From Caulobacter mirabilis (lineage in GTDB: Bacteria; Pseudomonadota; Alphaproteobacteria; Caulobacterales; Caulobacteraceae): 64,000 nt of DNA. The stretch is from the NCBI RefSeq assembly GCF_002749615.1, contig NZ_CP024201.1:2790001-2854000 (forward strand). Reading direction: 5' to 3'. Under the pieces are notes generated by a model. It was not told the DNA's origin, did no database searches, and saw only the letters and a program-made list of their open reading frames with translations. Of this stretch, positions 9,061-18,000 are shown one piece after another. Each line of letters opens with the position of its first letter. Positions within the stretch are counted from its first letter, which is position 1. The translations under genes were made by a program, and so were the position numbers.

Positions 9061-10149
9061 TCACCATCGTCTCAGGCCGTCCAGCGTCGCGGCGTGCAGC
9101 GACCGCCCGGCCTCGACGACCAGCCGCCGCCAGGCCGGGTCGGGCGGGTCGTAGGCGTGGCGAAGCCTGTCCTTCAGCACCGAACGGGTCCGAAGATCGC
9201 CGGGCGCGCGCCCAAGCCGCATCCAACGGTCGATCATCACAGCCTCGAAGGCCTCGAAGTTGGAAACCGTGCCGATCTCCACGGGCGCGCCGACGATCTC
9301 GACATGGGGCGCGAGCCTGCGCAGTCCCGTGAGCAGGAGCCCCGACCAGTCCGGCGTCTCGCCGGACTCGAAGGCCTCGTCTTCGCCCTGCAGGTCCTGG
9401 TCCGCCCACCAGCCGGCCAGGCGCCGCCGGGCGGGGCTGCCTGGAGGGTCCAGGGACACGGCCAGCGCCTGACCGTAGGTTCCGAACCCGGTGTGCCACT
9501 CCAGGTAGCCCATGCGGCGGCAGGCCGTCAGCTCCTCTTCGACGATACGCTCGAACACCCAGCGAGACGACGACGGGCCCAGACCGCCGAAACCGATCCC
9601 ATCAGGGTGACTGTGCTGGCCGCCGGTGAAGGCCGTCAGCGCCGCCGCGGCGCCCAGTTCATCCGTCAAAGCCCGATACAGAGCCTTTGTCCTGTCCAGG
9701 AGCCCGTCATCCCAGGCGTCCGGACAGACGATCTCGTGGATGCGCGCATAGTCGGGGTTGGGCCTTGAGGGGCCATCGAAGTCGCCGAAGTTGCGGGACA
9801 GATCGATGTTGTCGGCGTCGACCCGGAAGCCATGCGACACGCCCCAGGGATTGAGCGCGTGCACCACCACGACGTTGCAGTCCGCGCCCAAGGTCTCCGG
9901 GGCGAGGGCCGCGAGGAAGGCCCGCTGGGCGGCCGAGCCGGCCTGTCCCTCTGCGCCATGGACGCCGGAGACTGTGAGCAGGGTCTTGGGACTGTCGGGC
10001 CGGCCGATCACCGTCCAGTCGATCGTCAGATCTTCGCCCTCCGCGCCCAGGCCCGGGACCGCGGCGGACTTCAGCCGCCCGCCCGCGGCGGCGGCGGCCT
10101 CCCGGAAGGCCCGGCGCGCGTCCTGATAGGTTTCCGCAAACCCATCCAT
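9061..10149 (-). CDS. DUF2817 / M14-like metallopeptidase or amidase
   Basis: A 362-residue cytoplasmic protein of the DUF2817 group, which shares the zinc-carboxypeptidase (M14) fold. Visible zinc-site elements are GVHGAEGQAG (His and Glu ligands) early and HALNPWGVSHGFR, followed by DLSRNFGDF as in M14-like domains. YLEWHTGFGTYG later is typical of DUF2817. No signal peptide. ATG 10149 lies 4 bases after the MFS stop, in the same leftward operon as GMC, ALDH and MFS genes. A role in hydrolysing an amide or peptide bond of an imported compound is inferred. Confidence 0.85.
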   Translation of the reverse strand: MDGFAETYQDARRAFREAAAAAGGRLKSAAVPGLGAEGEDLTIDWTVIGRPDSPKTLLTVSGVHGAEGQAGSAAQRAFLAALAPETLGADCNVVVVHALNPWGVSHGFRVDADNIDLSRNFGDFDGPSRPNPDYARIHEIVCPDAWDDGLLDRTKALYRALTDELGAAAALTAFTGGQHSHPDGIGFGGLGPSSSRWVFERIVEEELTACRRMGYLEWHTGFGTYGQALAVSLDPPGSPARRRLAGWWADQDLQGEDEAFESGETPDWSGLLLTGLRRLAPHVEIVGAPVEIGTVSNFEAFEAVMIDRWMRLGRAPGDLRTRSVLKDRLRHAYDPPDPAWRRLVVEAGRSLHAATLDGLRRW

Positions 10150-10153
10150 CAGT

Positions 10154-11314
10154 TCAGGCCGCCGCCGGGCGCGGCGCGCGGCGTTCGGCGGCGAGCAGCG
10201 GAAGCGTGAGCAGGAAGCTGGCCAGGTAGAACCCGACCGCCAGGTAGCCGATGCTGTGCGGCCCTTGATCGGCGACCGCCGCGCCGACCGCGGGGCCGAC
10301 CGCCGATCCCAGCGCCAGCAGGGCCGCGCCGACGCTGCTCCATCGGCCGCTGACATCGAGCCGGGCCAGGGCGCCGAGGATGAACGGCAGTCCGAAGAAC
10401 CAGGCCGTCTTGATGATCACCGCGCCGGCGACGTAGGCGGCGACGTTCGGAACGGCCAGCAGCAGCGCGGAGGCGACCAAGCCCGCGAAGGCCAGGGCGT
10501 TCGGCGCCCGACTGCCGAACCGCGAACCGACCGCCATTGATGCGATGGCCCCGGCGATCGCGCCGAGCACCGAGACGCCCAGCAGCAGCCCGACCTCGCC
10601 GCGATTCAGGCCCACGGCCAGGCCCATCCGCTCCTGGAAGGACCACAGGGTCGTATGCGCGGCGTACAGGCAGAACAGCGCCAGCGCTCCACAGACCGCT
10701 GCGGCGGTCGCACCACCGGCCGTCGGAAAGAACCGCCCGCTGGTCTCGGCGCCCTCCCCGCCCGTTCGGGGGATGAGGCGCGCGCATAGGAGTCCGATGA
10801 CGGACACCCCGGCCAGGACGGCCGTAACGCCGCCGAGGCCGAAGGTCTGGGCGATCCAGCCCGAAACCGACAGCAGCAGGGCCGCGTAGGACAGATTGAC
10901 GAAGGTCGCGATCGCCCAGACCCGCTGAGGATCGGGCCGGCCGGCGTAGGCGGCGAAGACGCTGGCGGCGGTGAAGCCCATCGCCAAACCGAAGACGCCG
11001 CGCACGGCCAGCAGCGGCAGGAACCCGCCGGCCTGGGCGGTCAGCAGACTGCCCAGGATCATGAACGCCAGGCCGACGGCCGCCAGCGCCGCCCGATTCA
11101 TCCGGTGCAGGAGCAGGGAGAACAGGAGCAGCCCCAAGGCATAGGCGCCGTTCTCCGCCGCCAGCGCCAGGCTGGCCTGCGACGCGGTCAGGCCAAGCTG
11201 ATCAATGTACAGTCCCAGCAACACCGGACTGAGGGTCGCGCTGGTCATCGCGCCCGTGCCGATGACGATCAGGGCGGGCAGGACGACGCGGGAGGGTCCG
11301 GGTTCAGTCGACAT
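10154..11314 (-). CDS. MFS transporter, about 12 membrane helices
   Basis: Major facilitator permease of 386 residues. Hydrophobic helices run through the whole length, with an MFS-like loop around LLHRMNRAALAAVG and a central loop rich in charged residues (LIPRTGGEGAET). The ATG at 11314 lies upstream of the ALDH stop at 11304, an 11-base overlap, so translation is probably coupled. It sits between an aldehyde dehydrogenase and a DUF2817 hydrolase, which suggests import of the compound these enzymes degrade. The substrate is unknown. Confidence 0.88.
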   Translation of the reverse strand: MSTEPGPSRVVLPALIVIGTGAMTSATLSPVLLGLYIDQLGLTASQASLALAAENGAYALGLLLFSLLLHRMNRAALAAVGLAFMILGSLLTAQAGGFLPLLAVRGVFGLAMGFTAASVFAAYAGRPDPQRVWAIATFVNLSYAALLLSVSGWIAQTFGLGGVTAVLAGVSVIGLLCARLIPRTGGEGAETSGRFFPTAGGATAAAVCGALALFCLYAAHTTLWSFQERMGLAVGLNRGEVGLLLGVSVLGAIAGAIASMAVGSRFGSRAPNALAFAGLVASALLLAVPNVAAYVAGAVIIKTAWFFGLPFILGALARLDVSGRWSSVGAALLALGSAVGPAVGAAVADQGPHSIGYLAVGFYLASFLLTLPLLAAERRAPRPAAA

Positions 11315-12767
11315 AGGCGATCGCCTGCGGCGCGGTGAAGGCGGCCAACCCCAGCGGCCCGCCCTCGATGCCGAAGCCCGACTGCTTCCGCGGCTCGAAC
11401 GGCGCGCCCAGGGCCAGTCCGGGTCGGGCGCCAGGCGCGGCGACGACGCTGACCGAACCGACGTCGAGGCCGGCCGCGACGGTCTCTGCGGCCTCGCGGT
11501 CGGCGCTCCAGATCGTCGCGCCGAGACCATAGGTCGAACCGTCGGCGAGACGGATCGCCTCATCGAGATCCGCGTATTCCTGGATGGTCAGCAGCGGCCC
11601 AAACACCTCCTGCTGCACCAGCGCTCCGTCCTGGGGAGGCTCGAGCACGAGCTCGGGGCGGACGTAGAAGCCGGCGGGGTTCAGGTCGCCGAAGGCGCAG
11701 GGCAAGGCGATCACCTCGCCGGCCTCCCGGGCGATTTCGCGGAAGGCCTGGACGGTTTCGTACTGTCGACGGCTCGCCACTGGTCCCAGGGTCGTCGCGG
11801 GATCCCGGGGATCGCCGATGGTCCAGCCGGCCGCCGCCTGGCGCAGACCTTCGACCGCCGCCGCCGCGCCGCCCCGGGGCAGCAGCAGGCGCGTCCGCGC
11901 CGCGCACCACTGTCCGGTGTTCCAGAAGGCCGCCGCGAAGACGCCGGACCAGATCTGATCCTCGCCGATCATGTCGGGCAGCACCAGCTGCGGGGACTTG
12001 CCGCCGCATTCCATGGTCAACGGCTTCAAGGCCTGTTCGACCGAGGCGCGGATGATCGCCTTTCCGGTTTCGGTCGAGCCGGTGAAGGCGACCATGTCGA
12101 CGTCCGGATGGGCGACCAGCGCCGCCCCCGTGCTCCGCCCTGTCCCCGGGATGACGTTGAACACCCCCGCGGGCAGTCCGGCCTCCGTGGCCAGCCTGGC
12201 CAGCAGCACCGCCGACCGCGGCGACAGTTCGGACGGCTTGAGCACCAGCGTGTTGCCCGCCGCCAGAATGGGCGCCGACCGGAGGATCACGTTGGCGGTC
12301 GGAAAGTTCCAGGGCGTGATGGCGCCGACGACGCCCCGCGGTCGCCGGACGGCGCCGTCGGAGCGGTCCTCGAGCCCCGGGATCAGCCCGGCGTAGTAGC
12401 CGATCAGCAGCGGCGCCTGAGCGATCAGGGTCTTGGCGTCGGTGATCGGGCGGCCGACCTCCAGGGTTTCCAGCCTGGCGAGTTGCTCGCTCTCCTCGGC
12501 GATCCGCTGCGCCCAGGCCAGAAGGCGCGCCGCGCGATCCTCGCCCTTCATGCGGCCCCAGCCGCCCCGGAAGGCCGCTCGCGCCGAGGCCACGGCGGCC
12601 TCGACCGCCGGCGCCCCGCCGTCATCGAAGACGCCCAGGGTCTCGCCGGTCGACGGATCGACGCTGACCAGCGTCCGATCGGAGAAGGCGCGCGTCTCGC
12701 CGTGGATCCAGCCGCGGCTCAGGTCTTCGGGCAATGGCGCGTCCCAGGCCGACGCGGCGGCCGTCAC
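11304..12767 (-). CDS. NAD(P)-dependent aldehyde dehydrogenase
   Basis: Oxidises an aldehyde to the acid. The 487-residue protein has the cofactor segment TPWNFPTAN, the catalytic Glu in LTMECGGKSPQ, the active-site Cys in NTGQWCAAR, and the C-terminal motif EVFGPLLTI. These are all standard for the ALDH superfamily. GTG 12767 is the start: it overlaps the TGA of the GMC oxidoreductase gene (GTGA). With the upstream alcohol oxidase it can form a two-step alcohol to aldehyde to acid route. The substrate is not evident. Confidence 0.93.
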   Translation of the reverse strand: MTAAASAWDAPLPEDLSRGWIHGETRAFSDRTLVSVDPSTGETLGVFDDGGAPAVEAAVASARAAFRGGWGRMKGEDRAARLLAWAQRIAEESEQLARLETLEVGRPITDAKTLIAQAPLLIGYYAGLIPGLEDRSDGAVRRPRGVVGAITPWNFPTANVILRSAPILAAGNTLVLKPSELSPRSAVLLARLATEAGLPAGVFNVIPGTGRSTGAALVAHPDVDMVAFTGSTETGKAIIRASVEQALKPLTMECGGKSPQLVLPDMIGEDQIWSGVFAAAFWNTGQWCAARTRLLLPRGGAAAAVEGLRQAAAGWTIGDPRDPATTLGPVASRRQYETVQAFREIAREAGEVIALPCAFGDLNPAGFYVRPELVLEPPQDGALVQQEVFGPLLTIQEYADLDEAIRLADGSTYGLGATIWSADREAAETVAAGLDVGSVSVVAAPGARPGLALGAPFEPRKQSGFGIEGGPLGLAAFTAPQAIAYVD

Positions 12768-14362
12768 GACGGGCCTCCAACCAGATCCGCGGCGCGATCG
12801 CCGATCATCATGGCCGCCGCCTGGGTGTTGCCGCTGATGTGCCGCGGCATGATCGAGACGTCGGCGACATAGAGCCCCTCGACGCCCCTGACCTTGAGAT
12901 CGGGGGCGACGACCGCGCCGTCGTCCGACCCCATCCGGCAGGTGCCCACGGGATGATAGATCGGACCGGCCAGCCGACAGAGTTCGCGATCGACCTCCAC
13001 GGCGCCGGCGGACAGGTCCGGCCAGCCGATCTTGTCGACCACGAAGGGGCGGAAGGCCGGCGCCCCGACGATGCGTTCGCAGAGCTCCACCCCGCGCCGC
13101 AGGGTCTTCAGATCCTCCGGATCCTCGAGCAGGCGCGGATAGATCAACGGCGCGGCCGTCGGATCGGCGCTCGCCAGGTCGATGCGGCCCCTGCTTCTGG
13201 GTTGGTTGACGCTGGGCACCACGCTGACCATCGGGAACGGCGCCAGCTTGCGCTCCGCGCCCTCGCCGATGTTGCCGAAGGGCGTCAGGTGGATCTGCAC
13301 GTCGGGCGAGGCGAGGTCCGGCAGGGTCCGCGCGAACCCGACCGCCTGGGCCGTCGGCGCCGCCGCGGGGCCGCGGCCCTTCGTCAGCCATTGCAGCATC
13401 GCCCTCGCCAGGCCCAGCGGGCTGACCTGCTGGTTCACGGTCGGGACCGAGACGCGAACGCCCATCCAGATGCCGACGTGCTCCATCAGGTTCTCGCCGA
13501 CCTCCGGAGAATCCGCCACAACCTCCAGGCCGAGCGCCTGGAGCCGGGCGGCCGGGCCGACGCCCGACAGCATCAGCAGTTGCGGCGACTGGATCGCCCC
13601 GCCGGACAGGACCACGCCCCGGCGCGCCCGCACGACCTTGACCTCGCCGTCCCGCTCGTACTCCACCCCGACAGCGCGGCGTCCTTCGAACAGGACCCGG
13701 CGGGCGAGCGCGCCCTGGAACAGCGCAGCCGTCCCCTTGGCGACAGCGGGCTTCAGAAAGGCGGTGAAGGCGTCGTGGCGACGTCCGTTCCGGGCCGTAC
13801 TCTGAACATATCCGATCCCGTCCTGGGTCTCGCCGTTGATGTCCCGATTGAAAGCCAGCCCCGCCTCTCCCGCCGCCTCGATGAAGCGCGGCGTCAGTTC
13901 GTGGACATAGGGAAGATCGGAGACCGGCAGCGGGCCGCCCGCCCCTCGGGACTGGGACGGCGCTTGGGTGCTGGTCTCGATCCGCCGGAAGTAGGGCAGC
14001 ACGTCTCTGTAGGCCCACCCCTTGGCGCCCAGGTCCTCCCAGGCGTCGAAGTCCCCGGCGGCGCCGCGGACGAAGATCATGCCGTTGATGCGAGTGCTGC
14101 CGCCGGGGCCCAGCCCCCTAGGCCAGGCTTCCGCCCGGTCGAGCCGCGAGGGATCCGGCTGAGAGACGAACTTCCAATCGTAGGCGGGATGGCCGTTGGT
14201 GTGGATCGTCGCGGCCGGAATGGCCTCGACCCGCCACCGTCCGGCGCGCCCCGCCTCCAGCACCGCGACCCGGGTCCCTGGCCGTTCGGCGAGGCGCCCC
14301 GCCAAGGCGCAACCGGCCGCGCCGGCGCCGACGACAACGAAATCGAACAGGTCGCCGGTCAT
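12764..14362 (-). CDS. GMC-family FAD alcohol oxidoreductase (choline dehydrogenase-like)
   Basis: A 532-residue flavoprotein. It has the N-terminal FAD-binding VVVGAGAAGCALAGRLAE, the GMC signature PRGLGPGGSTRINGM, the second signature GGAIQSPQLLMLSGVG, and the C-terminal active-site region YHPVGTCRMG. No signal peptide, so it is probably cytoplasmic. It is the first gene of the leftward GMC-ALDH-MFS-DUF2817 operon, downstream of an AraC regulator. Family members oxidise primary alcohols such as choline or polyethylene glycol. The actual substrate is open. Confidence 0.94.
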   Translation of the reverse strand: MTGDLFDFVVVGAGAAGCALAGRLAERPGTRVAVLEAGRAGRWRVEAIPAATIHTNGHPAYDWKFVSQPDPSRLDRAEAWPRGLGPGGSTRINGMIFVRGAAGDFDAWEDLGAKGWAYRDVLPYFRRIETSTQAPSQSRGAGGPLPVSDLPYVHELTPRFIEAAGEAGLAFNRDINGETQDGIGYVQSTARNGRRHDAFTAFLKPAVAKGTAALFQGALARRVLFEGRRAVGVEYERDGEVKVVRARRGVVLSGGAIQSPQLLMLSGVGPAARLQALGLEVVADSPEVGENLMEHVGIWMGVRVSVPTVNQQVSPLGLARAMLQWLTKGRGPAAAPTAQAVGFARTLPDLASPDVQIHLTPFGNIGEGAERKLAPFPMVSVVPSVNQPRSRGRIDLASADPTAAPLIYPRLLEDPEDLKTLRRGVELCERIVGAPAFRPFVVDKIGWPDLSAGAVEVDRELCRLAGPIYHPVGTCRMGSDDGAVVAPDLKVRGVEGLYVADVSIMPRHISGNTQAAAMMIGDRAADLVGGPS

Positions 14363-14484
14363 GCCGCGCCGCGAACCCCGCCGGGCTTCGGTTCCATAGC
14401 TGTCATGAAGCCCTCCGTCGGCGGCCGTGATCGACGAACCTTAGCGGGCGACGCGGAGCGCCGCTTATGCGCGCGGCGCGGCGA

Positions 14485-15525
14485 TTATGCCGACGGCACT
14501 ATTTGTCCGGCCCCGTCCCTCGACGCCGACGGACTGATCCCGAAATAGGCCTTGTAGGCCAAGGAGAAGTTGCTCAGGTGGCCATAGCCGCAGCGTTCGG
14601 CGATGTCGCTGACCGACAGTTCCGCTGCGGTCAGCAAGGCGCGGGCGGTCTCCATCCGCTCCTGCTGCAAGGCCTGGCTGATGGTCTGGCCATAGAAGGC
14701 CCGGAAGGCGCTGTTCAGGCGAGTCCGATTGAGGCCGACGGCGCGCGCCAGCGCCGCGATGCTGGGCGGTTGGTCGAAGCGGTCGGTGATGATCTCGCGG
14801 ACCTGCTGCACCCGCCGCACCTCGCGTTCGGTCAGGCCGTGGTCGTGGGTCTGCCGGAACTGGCTGAAGAAGAAGTCCAGCAGCAGGCAGGTGAGCTCGT
14901 CGATCTTGGCGCGCTTGAACCGTTCCTGGGCCCAGGGCGAGCGTCGAAGATCCAGGATGGCGGCCGCGCAATGCACCGCGGCGCGGGGCGCCTGGTAGCT
15001 GCGGAACAGCAGCCGCTCGTTGAGGAAGTCGGTCGCGGCCCGGACCTCCTGACTCTCGCCTTCGAAACCGGCGATACGGCCGTCCTCCAGCCGCGGGAAG
15101 TACAGGGTGACCGACCGCTCCTCGGTGTCGCGGGCGATCACCTGGCGCTTGACCACGCCGGGCGGCTGATGGGCGATGACCAGCCCTTCGCCGACGACGG
15201 CCGAGTCGGGCGCGCGATCGAAGTGATAGGCTCCCGCCCCCGTCAACTGCACCTTCATGGTCAGCCGCCCCTCCCCGACCACCTGCTCGTCGAGCGGTCG
15301 GTTCAGCCGTCCGTCGATGACCACGCCGCTCACCTGGTCGGCGCACAGGAACGGTTCGAAACGTCCGTCCAGGTTGGCAGGGGTGGGTTCGGCCGCCATG
15401 GGCATCTGACCTTGAAGACCGCCTCGCGAGTCCGGTTCGTCGGGCGGCGCGTCGATCAGCTTGGCATGGAACCTCGGCGTTGCAAAATCGACCGTTTCCG
15501 GTCGTTTCATCATCGATCTGTGCAT
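14485..15525 (-). CDS. AraC-family transcriptional regulator
   Basis: A 346-residue regulator. The N-terminal ~220 residues form a sensing domain (VVGEGRLTMKVQLTGAGAY). The C-terminus has two helix-turn-helix units: IAALARAVGLNRTRLNSAFR and VSDIAERCGYGHLSNFSLAY, the AraC signature. It lies divergently from a TBDR at 15657 and upstream of the GMC operon on the same strand, so it may control both. Other in-frame ATGs at 15513 and 15510 are possible starts. Confidence 0.92.
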   Translation of the reverse strand: MHRSMMKRPETVDFATPRFHAKLIDAPPDEPDSRGGLQGQMPMAAEPTPANLDGRFEPFLCADQVSGVVIDGRLNRPLDEQVVGEGRLTMKVQLTGAGAYHFDRAPDSAVVGEGLVIAHQPPGVVKRQVIARDTEERSVTLYFPRLEDGRIAGFEGESQEVRAATDFLNERLLFRSYQAPRAAVHCAAAILDLRRSPWAQERFKRAKIDELTCLLLDFFFSQFRQTHDHGLTEREVRRVQQVREIITDRFDQPPSIAALARAVGLNRTRLNSAFRAFYGQTISQALQQERMETARALLTAAELSVSDIAERCGYGHLSNFSLAYKAYFGISPSASRDGAGQIVPSA

Positions 15526-15656
15526 TTTCTGCTGCCGGCATAAATGACCGACGCCTGCTCATAAGGCCGCTCGTGAAAAAGTGCGGAGGGTGGCCTCAAC
15601 AGGTCTCCACAAGGCGCCGCGGCTCGACCGATGCGCCAAGGACCGAAGGGGGTAGG
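15526..15656. promoter_or_regulatory. Divergent promoter region, AraC regulator / TBDR
   Basis: 131 bases between two divergent starts. It includes a GAAGGGGGTAGG ribosome site for the receptor. No strong palindrome was seen; AraC proteins usually bind direct repeats, which I cannot assign by eye. Confidence 0.35.
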
Positions 15657-17981
15657 ATGCGACAGTACTTCAACAGCGCGGCGCAAGCGGTCCTGGCGAT
15701 CGCGACGGCGATGACCATGACGGCGCCCGCATGGGCCGCCGAAGCCCAGGCGCCCCAGACCGCCGAGGAACCTGCGCAGGTCGGCGAGATCGTGGTCACC
15801 GCGCGCAAGCGGGCCGAGCGGCTGCAAGACGCGCCGCTGTCGGTCACGGCCTTCTCCGAAGCCGACCTGCAGCAGGGGGGCGTCCGTGACTTCAAGGACG
15901 TCATCGGCAAGACGCCAGGCGTCTCCTTCTCGGGCGCGGAGCTCGGCCAGAGCCGCTACAGCATCCGGGGGGTCAGCACGACCTCGCCCAGCCCGACGGT
16001 CGGCATCTATCTGGACGACGTCTCGCTGCTGACCACGACCAGCGCCTTCAGCGGCGCCGCCGACCCGGTGTTCTTCGACTTCAGCCGCGTCGAGGTGCTG
16101 AAGGGGCCGCAGGGCACCCTCTACGGCGGCAGCGCCATGGGCGGCGCGATCAAGTACGTCAGCCATCCGCCGGTGCTGGACGAGCGGTCCGTCGACCTGG
16201 CCGCCGGCCTCTCGACCACAGCCCACGGCGGGACCTCCTACCAGGGCGAGGCGGTGTTCAACCTGCCGGTCGTCGAGGACAGGCTGGCGATCCGCGGCGG
16301 GCTGATCTACCGCGAGGACGCCGGCTACGTGGACAACGTCGCGGGCGCGCCGGTCGTCGACGTCCGGACCAGCACCACGCCGGCGCCGACCCTGACGCCG
16401 CTGGTTCGCCCCTCGATGAGCACGCGCTCGGCCAAGGACCAGAACTCCAGCACGGTCGTAGGTGTGAAGCTGTCGGCGCTGTGGGAGCCCGATCCGACGC
16501 TTCAGATCACGCCCTCCGCCTTCCATCAGGTCTATCGCCAGAAGAACACCGGCGTGTTCTGGACCAATCTGCCCGGGCTCCAGAGTTCGTTCCGGATCGC
16601 CCAGCCCACGCGGGACGAGCTGGGCGTCTACACGCTGACGGCGGTCAAGAGCCTGAACGGCGTCGACCTGACCTGGCTGACCGGCTACGTCGACCGCAGC
16701 GTCCAGTTCGACCGGGACTACTCGTTCTACATCGCCACGCTCGTCCCGAGTCTCTTCGGCTTCACCTCGCCCAACGCGTCCGACAGTGACACCGAGACCT
16801 TCAGCCAGGAGATTCGCGCGGCCTCGTCCGATCCGTCGGCCCGGCTGCGCTGGACGGCCGGCCTCTACTACGCCCGCCAGCGTAACGAGCTGGACCAGAC
16901 GGTTCAGACCCTGGGCGTGGGACCCGTCCTCGGGACGGGAACGGACACGGTTTATCACGGCAACACGGTCAGCCGGCTGACGCAGTACGCGGCGTTCGCC
17001 GACCTGACCTACGAGATCCTGCCCAACCTCGACGCCACCCTGGCGCTTCGCTACTTCAAGATCGAGCAGAGCATCGACACCACCGGGGACGGCGTCCTCA
17101 ACGGCGGCTCGACCCGCGGATCGGCCCGGACCAAGGAAGACGGCTTCAACCCGAAGTTCGAGCTGGCCTACAAGGCCGGGGCCGACTCTCTGCTCTATGC
17201 CAGCGCCGCCAAGGGGTTCCGCCCCGGAGGCGGCAATCCCTTCGCCGTGGCGCCCAGCCTTTGCCAGGCCGACCTGGCGGCCCTCGGCCTCTCCTCGGTC
17301 CCCGTCGCCTTCCAGTCGGACAAGCTGTGGACGTACGAACTGGGCAGCAAGAACCAGTTCCTGGACCGCCGGCTGACCCTGAACGGCGCGCTCTTCTACA
17401 CCGACTGGCGGAACATCCAGCAGAACGTCTTCCTGCCCAGCTGCGGCTTCTCGTTCAACGGCAACCTCGGCGCCGCGGAGATCAAGGGCGCCGAACTGGC
17501 CTTCCAGCTCGAGTTTATCGACGGCCTGACCGTCTCTGGCGCGGCGAGCTACACCGATGCCAAGATTTCCGAAACCTCGCCCGGCGTCTCCGCCAAGGCC
17601 GGCCAGCCGGTCCTCGACACCCCGAAATGGATCGCTAACGCCGCCGTGGCCTATCGCTTCCCGATCTGGGGCGACGGCGCGGCCACGGCGAAGCTCGACT
17701 ACCAGCACCACGGCTCCAGTCTGCGTGCGTTCGAGGACAGCTACATGGTCGCGACCCCTGCCGGCCCTGTCGCCGCGCCGAACGCCACCCAGCGCCAGGA
17801 GGCCTACGACGTCGTGAACCTGAACCTGCAGCTCGACTACGGCCGCTGGCGGTACGACCTGTTCGTGAACAACCTCTTGGACGCCGATCCCCTGCTCGAC
17901 CACAACGTCGTCAGCGGGATGGAGGCGGCCGTCACCCTGCGCCCCAGGACCGTGGGGCTCAGCGTCCGGACGCGGTTCTAG
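15657..17981 (+). CDS. TonB-dependent outer-membrane receptor
   Basis: A 774-residue receptor. ATG 15657 follows a GGGGG/AGG ribosome site and gives a clear signal peptide ending AWAAEA. The plug begins EIVVTARKRAERLQDAPLSV, continues with YSIRGVSTTSPSPTVGIYLDD and VEVLKGPQGTLYGGSAMGGAIKY, and the barrel ends VGLSVRTRF with the usual terminal aromatic residue. The VTARKR start and plug pattern match the large Caulobacterales/Sphingomonadales receptor group used for diverse organic ligands as well as iron complexes. It is followed after 19 bases by a secreted lipoprotein hydrolase and is divergent from an AraC regulator. Confidence 0.95.
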   Translation: MRQYFNSAAQAVLAIATAMTMTAPAWAAEAQAPQTAEEPAQVGEIVVTARKRAERLQDAPLSVTAFSEADLQQGGVRDFKDVIGKTPGVSFSGAELGQSRYSIRGVSTTSPSPTVGIYLDDVSLLTTTSAFSGAADPVFFDFSRVEVLKGPQGTLYGGSAMGGAIKYVSHPPVLDERSVDLAAGLSTTAHGGTSYQGEAVFNLPVVEDRLAIRGGLIYREDAGYVDNVAGAPVVDVRTSTTPAPTLTPLVRPSMSTRSAKDQNSSTVVGVKLSALWEPDPTLQITPSAFHQVYRQKNTGVFWTNLPGLQSSFRIAQPTRDELGVYTLTAVKSLNGVDLTWLTGYVDRSVQFDRDYSFYIATLVPSLFGFTSPNASDSDTETFSQEIRAASSDPSARLRWTAGLYYARQRNELDQTVQTLGVGPVLGTGTDTVYHGNTVSRLTQYAAFADLTYEILPNLDATLALRYFKIEQSIDTTGDGVLNGGSTRGSARTKEDGFNPKFELAYKAGADSLLYASAAKGFRPGGGNPFAVAPSLCQADLAALGLSSVPVAFQSDKLWTYELGSKNQFLDRRLTLNGALFYTDWRNIQQNVFLPSCGFSFNGNLGAAEIKGAELAFQLEFIDGLTVSGAASYTDAKISETSPGVSAKAGQPVLDTPKWIANAAVAYRFPIWGDGAATAKLDYQHHGSSLRAFEDSYMVATPAGPVAAPNATQRQEAYDVVNLNLQLDYGRWRYDLFVNNLLDADPLLDHNVVSGMEAAVTLRPRTVGLSVRTRF

Positions 17982-18000
17982 TCTGAAGGCCGGAGGGAGC

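Noticed and set aside
12734..14548. Long open frame on the plus strand opposite the GMC and ALDH genes
   Set aside because: Arginine-, proline- and histidine-rich antisense translation with no family pattern; a by-product of high third-position GC in the real genes.
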